NCBI RefSeq assembly: GCF_041321095.1
Contig: NZ_JBGGWE010000019.1
Location: 50,282 to 114,281, forward strand
Length of the DNA: 64,000 nt
Reading direction: 5' to 3'
Source: Fibrella arboris
GTDB taxonomy: Bacteria > Bacteroidota > Bacteroidia > Cytophagales > Spirosomataceae
Shown: positions 17,347 through 25,949 of the stretch, one piece after another
Position numbering within the stretch: position 1 is the stretch's first letter
Layout of the letters: each line of letters opens with the position of its first letter
Position numbers and translations under genes: made by a program
The notes under the pieces: model-generated
The model's database searches: none
What the model saw: only the letters and a program-made list of their open reading frames with translations
What the model was told of the DNA's origin: nothing

Positions 17347-19188
17347 TTACTGGAAAGGATTGCGAACAATCTTCGGATTATTATTGATAACAGCCTGATC
17401 GATAGACGAATAATAGTTACCGAACTGGAACAGACGCGGAGCCCGGAACCGAGGCGCGACCATCTTGATAAAGATGTATTTGCCATCCTGAGCACTGCCG
17501 GGACGAACCACGCGGTAGGGGTACAGCGCTGTCAGCATGGCGTCGGGGTTGGCCGTGTTACCGTCCCACACCAGATGCGCAATACGCCAGCGTTTCAGGT
17601 CCCACACGCGGTGGTCTTCAAAAGCCAGTTCTACCCGGCGTTCGTTCTGCAAGCGGGCCAGCGTCAGCGACGTCAGGCTGTTGGCAGGAAAACCAGCGCG
17701 TTCCCGAATCCGGTTTACGTAGGTCAGTGCGTCGGCAGTCTGTCCTAGTTCAAACGCCGCTTCTGCTGCATTGAGCAGCACTTCGCCCAGCCGGAAACGT
17801 ACCCACCACATATCGCTGCGAATACCACGGGTGCTCGACAGCGGAGCCGGATCGATGTATTTGCGCAGGTAGAAACCGGAGTTCGATACTTCTGTCTGCG
17901 ACCGTTGCGGGCCTGAACTACCCGTCAGCAATTTCCCGTCGGTGTAGGTTGCACCCAGCGTATTGCCTTCTACCAGCTGGTAGCTGCTGCCATTCCAGAC
18001 CGCTACGCCCGCCTGAATCTGTACCTCCAGCCCCTTGAACGTCGTGCCGGGGTAAATAACCGTGCCGTAGAGGCGGGCATCTTTATTGGCAAACGGACCG
18101 CTCAGGTTATCGTAGTAGATATAATCCTGGTCATTGGCCGTCCGCGTTTTCAATTCGCCCGACGTACCATCCAGATACTCATAATCCTCAACCAGATTCA
18201 ACGTTGGCGTGATGTTCGACGACGACAGGTTGTCTTCACGGATGTTGCGGGCAATGTTGTCGTAGCTGAAGCTATGCCGCTTGTCTTTGGTTACCAGGAA
18301 GTCTTTCGCCAGAATCACTTCGTTGTTGTTCAGCTTTTTGGTAATCGCCTCGTAGAAATTCTCGCCCAGGTTGGCATTGGCCCGGTAGAGCGAATACGGC
18401 CCGGTAATCACTTCCTTGGCTGCTTCCAGCGCCTTGGTGTAATATTCGGTAGCGCGGTTGGCCGGAATACCTACTTCGCCCCCCGCCGTTTGAATCGGTG
18501 CACCCAACAGGTTATTGTATTTCGCAATGGAACCCGCGTAGAGCATCGCGCGGCTTTTCAACGCCATCGCCGTGTACCTGTTAGCGCGTGTATTGCTACC
18601 TGCATTGCCCAGGTCATTCTTGATCGCGTCGAGTTCGCTGGCCACAAAATCGTACACTTCCGATTCTTTGTTGCGCGGGAATTGCAGCGACGTTGGGTTA
18701 CCGCTGAAGTCGTAGATGAGCTGTTTGGTGATGATCGGCACGCCGCCCATCCGCTTCACCAGTTCAAAATACATGTAGGCTCGCAAAAACCGGAACTCAG
18801 CCGAAAACTGCGCTTTTTGCGCCGTAGTGAGGGATGTGCTCTTCGCTTCAATGCTTTCGAGCGCCAGGTTGATGTCGCGGATCAGGCCATAGTCCCACAG
18901 CCGCCAACGCTCAAAGCCGTAGTTGACAATGTTGTTCGGGCCGTCGTTGTTCCCCGACCACATGGCCTCATCATATGCCGCGAACTGATCCCAGCCGTTA
19001 TCGATCTGCGTATGGGCAGGGAGCCGGTCGTAATAGTTGGCCAGCAGGCTCGTGATCAGCTTGGGATCATTCCAGACCTGGCTTTCGAGAATAATATTGG
19101 GTGGCTGACGCTCCAGGAAGTCCTCCTGGCAGGCCGTTGAGCTAAGCGCCAGTAACCCGATTGTCAGTAGTTTATGAAAACGATTCAT
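17347..19188 (-). CDS. susD: SusD/RagB-family outer-membrane lipoprotein (arabinan locus)
   Basis: 613 residues with lipoprotein signal ALSSTACQEDFLERQPP (lipid Cys at 20). TPR-like helices of the SusD fold are visible (FRFLRAYMYFELVKRMGGVPI, YTKALEAAKEVI) and the C-terminal hallmark DHRVWDLKRWRIAHLVW. It caps the adjacent SusC barrel and binds the glycan. The 20-bp gap to susC and 9-bp gap to the DUF3823 gene indicate one operon. Substrate arabinan is inferred from neighbours. Confidence 0.94.
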   Translation of the reverse strand: MNRFHKLLTIGLLALSSTACQEDFLERQPPNIILESQVWNDPKLITSLLANYYDRLPAHTQIDNGWDQFAAYDEAMWSGNNDGPNNIVNYGFERWRLWDYGLIRDINLALESIEAKSTSLTTAQKAQFSAEFRFLRAYMYFELVKRMGGVPIITKQLIYDFSGNPTSLQFPRNKESEVYDFVASELDAIKNDLGNAGSNTRANRYTAMALKSRAMLYAGSIAKYNNLLGAPIQTAGGEVGIPANRATEYYTKALEAAKEVITGPYSLYRANANLGENFYEAITKKLNNNEVILAKDFLVTKDKRHSFSYDNIARNIREDNLSSSNITPTLNLVEDYEYLDGTSGELKTRTANDQDYIYYDNLSGPFANKDARLYGTVIYPGTTFKGLEVQIQAGVAVWNGSSYQLVEGNTLGATYTDGKLLTGSSGPQRSQTEVSNSGFYLRKYIDPAPLSSTRGIRSDMWWVRFRLGEVLLNAAEAAFELGQTADALTYVNRIRERAGFPANSLTSLTLARLQNERRVELAFEDHRVWDLKRWRIAHLVWDGNTANPDAMLTALYPYRVVRPGSAQDGKYIFIKMVAPRFRAPRLFQFGNYYSSIDQAVINNNPKIVRNPFQ

Positions 19189-19208
19189 CGTTGATATCCT
19201 TTTGTCGA

Positions 19209-22200
19209 TTAAAAACTGAGGGCGAAACCGGCGTTATACAACCGCTGTGGCGGATACACCAGCGCCCCATTTGACGAGATTTCGGGGTCTACTTCGATGG
19301 CTTTCAGGTTGTCGAACGAGATCAGGTTCGTGCCATTTACGTATACCCGCATGGCCGACACGCCCAGTTTACCCAGGAAGGTTTTGGGAATGTTGTAGCC
19401 GATTTCGAGGTTCCGCAGGCGCAGATACTGCACGTTGGTCACCCAGAAATCAGAGCGGCGGCTGTAGTTCACGTGGCTTGGGCTGTCTTTCCGAACGGCT
19501 GGGTACGTGCCGGCAATCCAGGGGCTATCGGCGTTGAACGGATCAGCGTGGTGCCAGCGGTCTTCGAGGATGTAGGCCGGCGACGTACCGTTGTTCTGGA
19601 ACGGAATTTTCTGCTCCACCTCGCGCCGGAACGTTTGCAGGCTAGCGCCCACCACGTCGACACGAAGCGTGAAGCCTTTGTAGCCCAGCGTACCGTTGAA
19701 GGCGTAGTTGACATAGGGCGTGGCCCCTTCGGCGTACCCGATCGGGCGTTCGTCGAGGCTGGTGATCAGCCCATCGCCGTTCACGTCTTTGTAGATAAAA
19801 TCGCCCGGCAGTTGGGTGCGGTTACCCTGCCCGTCGTTGTCAACCTTGTAGTCGTCGATCTGCTGTTGCGACTGGAACCGGCCTTCCACCTGATACCCCC
19901 AGTTGATGTTCGCCCAACGGTCAACGGCCGAGTTGCGGTATTCGTCCCATGAGTTACCAAAGCGTGGTTTGTAAATATCCAGGCTGCGCAGGCGGGCCAA
20001 TGTGGCATTGACGCCAACGGTATAGCTCAACTCACCCACTTTGCCGCTATAATTCACGGCACCTTCCAGACCACGAATGACATCGGAGTTCAGGTTGGCG
20101 TTTGGCAGCGTGTAGCCCACTTCGCTGGGCAGCAGCACGTCATACTGCGACGCTGGTAGACCCGTCCGTTTCCGCTCAAACACGTCGAACGTACCTGACA
20201 GCCGTCCGTTGAACAGACCAAAGTCGATCCCCACGTTCGTTGATACGTTGTTGATCCACGAGAGCGTAGTGATCGGCAGGCCACGCGGCTGAACACCAAT
20301 CACATACGTGCCGTTGAAGATCGCGCTACCCTGCAGGAAGTTGTAGCCGGGCAGGTAGCTGTAGGGCGCCACGATGAAGTTATCGTTGATCAGGTCACTA
20401 CCCGTCCGGCCGTAGCTGGCGCGCAGTTTCAATTCGCTGACCACCTTGCCAACACCGCTGTTTTTAAAGAAGTCTTCTTCAGACGCCCGCCAGCCGAGCG
20501 ACGCACCAGGAAAGAAACCGTACCGACGGCCCGGTGCAAACAGGAACGACCCATCGTACCGACCCAGCGCCTCAACCAGATAGCGCTGCTTGTAGTTGTA
20601 GTTGATCCGGCCAATGTAGCCCGCCCGCGCTGTCACGTTCCATTCATCGATCAGCAGATCCTGGTTGGCAAACGACTGGAGCGGAATGTAGTTGTTGGGC
20701 GGAACGGTGTGCACCACCAGGTATTTGTTGTCGGTATCGTAGCGTTCGTAGGCCAGTACCGTCGCCAGGCCGTGATCGCCAAACTGCTTGTTGTAGGTCG
20801 CCTGCAGTTGCCCGAACCGGTCAACGATGTTCCGCTTGCGGCGTTCGCGCCAGGGGTTCTGGTTACCGCCACCCGGCACCACGTTGTACGTATCCGTTTT
20901 GGCATCGTAGGTGTAGGCGTCGTAGGTGTACTCGAACCCGTCGAAATCGAAATTGGTGAAGTTATACGAGTACGTCCCTTTCAGGGCAAGGCCAAAATCG
21001 AAATCATACTGAGCCGTGAAGTTGGCCTTGGCCGCCCGCCAGAGTTCGCTGATGGTACCGGTGATTTCCTTTTTGTAGGTGGCCGGATTCACGTTCACGT
21101 TGTGCGTCTGGGCAATATAATTCGGGTTATCGTTGGCATAGGGCCGCTCGGTGGGCCACATCGAGAAGATACTCAGGAAGGGGTTGAAGTAATCGTCAAG
21201 CCCCGGTACACCCGTCTGAAAGCGATTCTCGATCCGCCCGCTGATCTGCGTACCGATTCGGAGTTTCTTGCTCAGGCCCGCTTCTACGTTCGCCTGGAAG
21301 TTGCTCCGCTGGAAGTTGAAATCCTTGATCAACGCATCCTGATTCAGGTGGCTGGCCGATACGTAATACGATACATTGTCGGACCCACCCGATACGCTCC
21401 CGTTCAGGTACGTCTGGGGTACGTTGGGCCGCATGACCATGTTGTAATAGTCGAAGCTCTGGTAGCCCTTCTCGGTCCCCACGCGCCATTTTTCCAGCTC
21501 GGCGGGCGTGATCGTCGTGGCAATTCCCCGGTTCTGATCCGACTCAGCCAGTCCACGGACGTGCTGATACGCGTTGGCCGGACGAGGGTAGCGGGTGAAG
21601 TTCTGCCAGCCCTGGTAACCCGACAGGCTGATGACGGGTTTCTGCCCCGCCTTCCCCTTCTTGGTCGTCACGAGCACAACCCCGTTGGCGGCCCGCAGGC
21701 CATAGATAGCGGCCGAACCATCTTTCAGAATCGAGATATTCTCGACGTCGTTGATGCCGAGGTTGTTGAACTGCCCCGCATCGGCCACGATCCCATCGAT
21801 GACGTACAGCGGCGTACCCATGTTCCGAATCTGGATGCTGGTCGCTCCGCCGGGCCGGGCGTCTGTTTGCCGGGCTGTGATACCGGGCACCCGACCTACC
21901 AGCGCGCTCGACGTGGTTACGGCCGGTGTCCGCAGAATATCTTCCGATTTAACGGCCGCCACCGACCCCGTCACCGTTCCCCGCGACTGGGTGCCGTACC
22001 CAACCACAACGACCTCATCAAGCGCCTGCTCATCAGCAATCAGTTTTATGTTGAGCCGGGTCTGGCTACCAACCGTGACTTCCTGCGATTTGTACCCTAC
22101 AAACGACACCACCAGCACCGTGTTTGCGTCAGGTACGTTGATCGAAAACTGACCCTGCGCGTCGGTGGTTGCCCCTTTCGTAGTGCCTTTGATAACCACG

Positions 22201-22427
22201 TTTACGCCGGGTAAGCCTTCGCCTTTATCGTCGCTAACAACACCCGAAACCGTAATATCCTTTATAGAGCTGAGTGCACCAGCTGGTACCCGTTTGACTG
22301 GGTTAGGTAGCGGTCGATCCACGCTGGGTAGCGCGGCAGACACGTCGAGCGCAATAGTAAATGCAATGGGCATCAAGGCAAGCCTGACCACTGCACTCAC
22401 TCGCTCAGATTGTACTGGTTTTTTCAT
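19209..22427 (-). CDS. susC: SusC/RagA-family TonB-dependent transporter (arabinan locus)
   Basis: 1072 residues from the ATG at 22427 (MKKPVQSERV); the open frame to 22481 is longer but unlikely. Order: signal segment, a carboxypeptidase-D-regulatory-like domain (SGVVSDDKGEGLPGVNVVIKG, about residues 60-135), the DEVVVVGYGTQ TonB-box/plug start, plug domain with VYVIDG-like LYVIDGIVAD and AAIYGLRAANGVVLVTTKKG, then a 22-strand barrel ending in FALSF. It imports oligosaccharides across the outer membrane with SusD. It leads the arabinan operon, probably regulated by the upstream Nudix-type factor. Confidence 0.94.
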   Translation of the reverse strand: MKKPVQSERVSAVVRLALMPIAFTIALDVSAALPSVDRPLPNPVKRVPAGALSSIKDITVSGVVSDDKGEGLPGVNVVIKGTTKGATTDAQGQFSINVPDANTVLVVSFVGYKSQEVTVGSQTRLNIKLIADEQALDEVVVVGYGTQSRGTVTGSVAAVKSEDILRTPAVTTSSALVGRVPGITARQTDARPGGATSIQIRNMGTPLYVIDGIVADAGQFNNLGINDVENISILKDGSAAIYGLRAANGVVLVTTKKGKAGQKPVISLSGYQGWQNFTRYPRPANAYQHVRGLAESDQNRGIATTITPAELEKWRVGTEKGYQSFDYYNMVMRPNVPQTYLNGSVSGGSDNVSYYVSASHLNQDALIKDFNFQRSNFQANVEAGLSKKLRIGTQISGRIENRFQTGVPGLDDYFNPFLSIFSMWPTERPYANDNPNYIAQTHNVNVNPATYKKEITGTISELWRAAKANFTAQYDFDFGLALKGTYSYNFTNFDFDGFEYTYDAYTYDAKTDTYNVVPGGGNQNPWRERRKRNIVDRFGQLQATYNKQFGDHGLATVLAYERYDTDNKYLVVHTVPPNNYIPLQSFANQDLLIDEWNVTARAGYIGRINYNYKQRYLVEALGRYDGSFLFAPGRRYGFFPGASLGWRASEEDFFKNSGVGKVVSELKLRASYGRTGSDLINDNFIVAPYSYLPGYNFLQGSAIFNGTYVIGVQPRGLPITTLSWINNVSTNVGIDFGLFNGRLSGTFDVFERKRTGLPASQYDVLLPSEVGYTLPNANLNSDVIRGLEGAVNYSGKVGELSYTVGVNATLARLRSLDIYKPRFGNSWDEYRNSAVDRWANINWGYQVEGRFQSQQQIDDYKVDNDGQGNRTQLPGDFIYKDVNGDGLITSLDERPIGYAEGATPYVNYAFNGTLGYKGFTLRVDVVGASLQTFRREVEQKIPFQNNGTSPAYILEDRWHHADPFNADSPWIAGTYPAVRKDSPSHVNYSRRSDFWVTNVQYLRLRNLEIGYNIPKTFLGKLGVSAMRVYVNGTNLISFDNLKAIEVDPEISSNGALVYPPQRLYNAGFALSF

Positions 22428-23117
22428 AATTGAAGAGATTTTTATTAGGATGAAAGGAACAGTTGAGGGAAATAAGGGCACTAGCCGCTTTCATAGATCC
22501 TCTATCGGACCTATCAATTTAATTCTACAATTCAAACCTAAAATGCTATTATATTAAAAACTAGTTAATGATAAAATAAAGTCATCATTGGTAAAAAGCT
22601 AGCCTATATTTAGAACTATTCGGATGTCTATTAGTCCTTTACCTTTTGATTTGACTGTATTTTGCTAAATCTTACTTGTTTCTTGCGCTACCGTTTTAAC
22701 GATCTCTTTCATACTATTTTAACCTGCTGTGCCTGCCAAGAATCGCCTGTTATCACCAAAAGGAACGTTTATGGTACGCCCCTAAGGCTGGTCTACAGGC
22801 TAAAGCGGTTTTACAAGGCGGCGGTAGGTAGTCGCTCTTAGCGGCTCCAGCGGGTTGCAGTCGCCAGCTAACTCGTCGTAAGATGGTGCGCCTCCGCTCT
22901 GGAGGCAGCCAGAGAGGCCGTTTTATACGGCACGTAAGGAAGCCCGGGCTTTGGGGATAAGCAGTTACCGACGCTGCCCTGCTACGCAATTGATGGGGCA
23001 GCATAAGCAAGTTTTGTTAGCTCACCAGCGGCTACACGTAGCCATTTGCCTAGGTGTAACCCATACGGAATCAGCCTGCTATAAGCGCGGTTGGGCCACT
23101 GGCGGGAAAGACGAAAA
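22428..23117. other. 690-bp intergenic region: AT-rich leader plus a decayed, non-coding stretch
   Basis: The part next to susC (22428-22740) is AT-rich and should hold its promoter; on the minus strand TAGGTTTG (22540-22533) fits the TAnnTTTG -7 word, with only a T-rich -33. The part at 22741-23110 is GC-richer and contains short protein-like stretches in shifting frames broken by stops (for example HKQVLLAHQRLHVAICLGVT from about 23001). It could be a rotted transposase or other gene, but I cannot name it. No intact gene. Confidence 0.45.
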
Positions 23118-23831
23118 TCAGCGGGCGGTGAGTTCAGCCAGTTCGGGCAGGAAGGTGTAATACCCGTCGAGGTATTTCTGGTATTTTTCGGTATTCAGGC
23201 TGTAGAGCTGCGCCTTTTTGGTCACCGAGTTGGTATCCTTTTCGCCGGTACTGAGCAGCAGGTCGGTGGCCATAATCTTGCGGCTGAAGTTGCGGCGATC
23301 GAGTTGCGTATCGTAGATCGCTTCGTAGAGTTTCTGCAACTGCGGCACGGTGAATTTTTGTGGCAGCAATTCAAACCCAATTGGGTGAAGCGCCGCTTTG
23401 TAACGCAACCGCTGAAGGGCTACGTTGACCATCTGATCGTGGTCGAAAATGAGGGGCGGCTTACTTTCCAGGCTGATCCACGACGCATTATGCGACTGAA
23501 TGGCCGTCACATCCTGATCGGCGATGTTGACCAGGGAGTAATAAACGACCGAAATTGTACGCTCAACGGGGTCGCGATGAACGGTGCCGAACGTTTGTAG
23601 CTGCTCCAGGTAATTGTTGTGCAGTCCGGTGAGGTTATATAGAATTCGGTCTGCGGCCACTTCCAGGTCCTCACCGTCATTCAGGAAGCCGCCCATTAGC
23701 GACCACTTCCCAGATTCGGGCTCAAAGTTCCGCTTGATCAGCAGCAATTTCAGCGTTTCCCCATCGAACCCGAAGATGATACAATCGAGCGCGACAAGGA
23801 TGCGGGTAGTGTGCTGATAGGCTGCTTTCAT
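23118..23831 (-). CDS. Nudix-related transcriptional regulator (NrtR/AraR type)
   Basis: 237 residues. The N-terminal half (about 10-145) has the Nudix fold (LVALDCIIFGFDGETLKLLLIKR, KWSLMGGFLNDGEDL) but the catalytic box is ruined: where an enzyme has REUxEExGU this one reads DRILYNLTGL. The C-terminal half (about 150-237) is a winged helix (FTVPQLQKLYEAIYDTQLDRRNFSRKI). Such non-catalytic Nudix/wHTH proteins are sugar-sensing repressors; the Bacteroides AraR regulates arabinose genes. Its place beside an arabinan locus makes arabinose the probable effector. It faces the same way as susC but is separated by 690 bp. Confidence 0.88.
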   Translation of the reverse strand: MKAAYQHTTRILVALDCIIFGFDGETLKLLLIKRNFEPESGKWSLMGGFLNDGEDLEVAADRILYNLTGLHNNYLEQLQTFGTVHRDPVERTISVVYYSLVNIADQDVTAIQSHNASWISLESKPPLIFDHDQMVNVALQRLRYKAALHPIGFELLPQKFTVPQLQKLYEAIYDTQLDRRNFSRKIMATDLLLSTGEKDTNSVTKKAQLYSLNTEKYQKYLDGYYTFLPELAELTAR

Positions 23832-23849
23832 TGGGTACGTTTATTTCTC

Positions 23850-23950
23850 CAACACAGAGGAACGGAGGTGTCACAGAGCACACAGAGTCTTTTTATGTTG
23901 CTCACTATATAACTCTGTGTGCTCTGTGACACCTCCGTTCCTCTGTGTTG
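23850..23950. repeat. Perfect 39-bp inverted repeat
   Basis: Arms 23850-23888 and 23912-23950 are exact reverse complements around a 23-base AT-rich loop. Each arm contains repeated cacagag words. It fills the gap between the cupin gene and the Nudix regulator gene. A perfect 39-bp stem implies recent origin or active homogenisation. Confidence 0.92.
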
Positions 23951-23968
23951 AAACTAAACTAATTACTT

Positions 23969-24313
23969 TTAAACGAAATCTTCGCGCATGGGCGTAAACA
24001 CGTCGACCAGCGTGCCGGCCTCCTGGCATACGGCTCCGTGCAGCACATTGGGCGGAATGTAATACGCATCACCCGCCCTTAATACGCGTTCTTCCTCACC
24101 GATCGTGATGGTGAATGCACCGCTTTTCACATAGCTGATCTGGGTATGGTAATGCTGGTGCATGGCCCCAACGCCGCCCTGTTCAAAGTCGACCACGACC
24201 ATCATCAGGTTGGCATCGTAGGTCAGTATTTTCCGGCGTACGCCCTCGCCAACGGTTTCCCAGGCAATGGCTTCGGCGTCGACAAATTGTTGTTGGAAAG
24301 GTGAGCCAATCAT
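23969..24313 (-). CDS. KdgF-like cupin protein
   Basis: 114 residues, a single cupin barrel. Metal ligands are seen at His52, His54, Gln58 and His92 (MHQHYHTQISY, PPNVLHG), and the closing motif D104-x-F106-x3-R110 in LVDVFTPMREDF is the same as the active-site trio of KdgF. KdgF linearises 4,5-unsaturated uronates released from pectin or alginate. It follows the second SusD gene by 119 bp. This suggests that the second SusC/SusD pair serves a uronate-containing glycan; no lyase gene is in the window to confirm it. Confidence 0.82.
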   Translation of the reverse strand: MIGSPFQQQFVDAEAIAWETVGEGVRRKILTYDANLMMVVVDFEQGGVGAMHQHYHTQISYVKSGAFTITIGEEERVLRAGDAYYIPPNVLHGAVCQEAGTLVDVFTPMREDFV

Positions 24314-24344
24314 TAGAAATAAGTTTGTCCTGTAAATTAAATGG

Positions 24345-24411
24345 GTAAATGGGTAATTGGTTATACGATCGATCTACACTCAATCAATCAGTTACCCAAT
24401 TACCCATTTTA
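24345..24411. repeat. 16-bp inverted repeat built from gggtaa-type units
   Basis: Arms 24345-24360 (taaatgggtaattgg region) and 24396-24411 pair with one mismatch; the left side is a short tandem repeat (aaatgggtaaatgggtaat). It sits between the SusD and cupin genes and ends 22 bases from the SusD stop codon, so it may stabilise or end the SusC/SusD transcript. Confidence 0.65.
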
Positions 24412-24432
24412 CACACTCAGGCCATTACCCTA

Positions 24433-25935
24433 TCAATAGCCCGGGTTCTGCGTGTACAAACCGGGCTTGGCGTCTAATTCAGCCTGCGGCACCGGGTAGA
24501 GGATGTAGTTCTTCTGGAACGGCTGCATCTGTTTTTGAACGTCTTCCGTAGCGATCCAGGCAGGCATGATGGTCTCGATCAGACCACTGCGCACCAGGTC
24601 ATGCCAGCGCGATCCTTCACCAATCAGCTCTTTCCGGCGTTCCTGCAACAACTGGGCAAAGGTTACGTTGGTGATGGCGGGCAGACCGGCCCGGGTACGT
24701 ACCTGATTCACGATGGCATCGACATCGGCCTGCGTACCCCCGCTGCCGCCCCGCAGAATACACTCGGCCTTCAGCATCAGGATATCGGTGTAGCGGTACA
24801 CAATGAAGTTGATGGGCCAGTCGACGCGGTTGTTGGTCGGCACTCTGGCCAGGTCAACGTATTTCTTGATGAACGGCCGGGTTTCGGCCACGCCATTGAA
24901 CGTATACCCGCTCTGGATCGAGAAGGCTTTGCGCACATCGGTGGCGGTGTACGAATTCACCAGATCCAAGGCTGCCGGCCGGATGGTCAGCCCGCCCTGC
25001 GTGCCTTTTCCGTTGGCCTGGAACCAGGTATCGGGCACCAGCACCCAGGGAAACGTAGCCCCCACAATCGGGGTCAGTCCGTTGGCATACTGAACATCAA
25101 AGATCACTTCCGAATTATTCTCGTTTGTGTACGAGAAAATGCTCGTGTACGACGATACTGACGAATACTTCCCACTCGTGATGATGTCGTTCAGGTTCGT
25201 CAGCGCCAGTGACCATTCGCTGACGCCTAAACCGGGGCCGTCAATGTCGTAGGTCGGTCCCGACCGGGTCATATACACCAGGGCCAGCGCCGCTTTGGCG
25301 GCATAGCGCGTGGCCCGGCCCTTATCAGCGGCGGCATACGTTTCGGGCAGGTTCGTAGCGGCAAACGTCAGGTCAGACAGGATCAGCGCATACACATCTT
25401 TCACCGGACTACGCGGAATCTCGATGGCTTCGTTGGCCGTAACGGGGCGGTCAATGATGGGCACCTTACCGAAGAAACGAACCAGATCGAAGTAGAAAAA
25501 AGCCCGCAGGAATTTGGCTTCAGCCTCCAGGCGAGTCCGCAAGTTGGCATCTGAAATCACCTTCCCGTTTTTCTGCAACTGATCGAGCAGGGTGTTGGCC
25601 CGGAAAATACCGTTAAAATTGGTCGTCCAGGCTTCTGATACGTACGGATTGGCCGCGATACTTTTCTGGAAGCTGTTGATGCCCTCCCAGTCGCGCACGC
25701 CGCCATCCGACACGGCGTACAGGTTATCCGAGCGCGTTTCCGACAGGTTCAGCTGCCGGTCGGGATAGCCCCGCAGGTCGCTGTATACCGCGTTACTGGC
25801 CTGCAAAAAGTCGTTGGTCTGCGAATAGAACGTCGACGTGGTCGCGGCCGAAATAGGAATTTGGGTTAAATCGTCGGTGCAGGATACCAGCACCAATGAG
25901 GTCAGCGCCAGACAGGCGAGTGCTATATTTTTCAT
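24433..25935 (-). CDS. susD: SusD/RagB-family outer-membrane lipoprotein (second pair)
   Basis: 500 residues with lipoprotein signal SLVLVSCTDDL (lipid Cys at 19). SusD features include AEAKFLRAFFYFDLVRFFGKVPIID, TAKAALALVY-like TPR helices and the C-terminal ERRKELIGEGSRWHDLVRSG. Only 14 bp separate it from the SusC partner, so they are co-transcribed. Shorter than the arabinan-locus SusD (613), in keeping with a different glycan. Substrate unknown; the adjacent KdgF-like cupin hints at pectic or other uronate polymers. Confidence 0.94.
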   Translation of the reverse strand: MKNIALACLALTSLVLVSCTDDLTQIPISAATTSTFYSQTNDFLQASNAVYSDLRGYPDRQLNLSETRSDNLYAVSDGGVRDWEGINSFQKSIAANPYVSEAWTTNFNGIFRANTLLDQLQKNGKVISDANLRTRLEAEAKFLRAFFYFDLVRFFGKVPIIDRPVTANEAIEIPRSPVKDVYALILSDLTFAATNLPETYAAADKGRATRYAAKAALALVYMTRSGPTYDIDGPGLGVSEWSLALTNLNDIITSGKYSSVSSYTSIFSYTNENNSEVIFDVQYANGLTPIVGATFPWVLVPDTWFQANGKGTQGGLTIRPAALDLVNSYTATDVRKAFSIQSGYTFNGVAETRPFIKKYVDLARVPTNNRVDWPINFIVYRYTDILMLKAECILRGGSGGTQADVDAIVNQVRTRAGLPAITNVTFAQLLQERRKELIGEGSRWHDLVRSGLIETIMPAWIATEDVQKQMQPFQKNYILYPVPQAELDAKPGLYTQNPGY

Positions 25936-25949
25936 GGTCTTAAGGCTGG

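Noticed and set aside
20709..22214. 501-codon open frame antisense to susC
   Set aside because: SusC is clear on the other strand; the antisense product is Arg/Val/Gly-rich without any motif.
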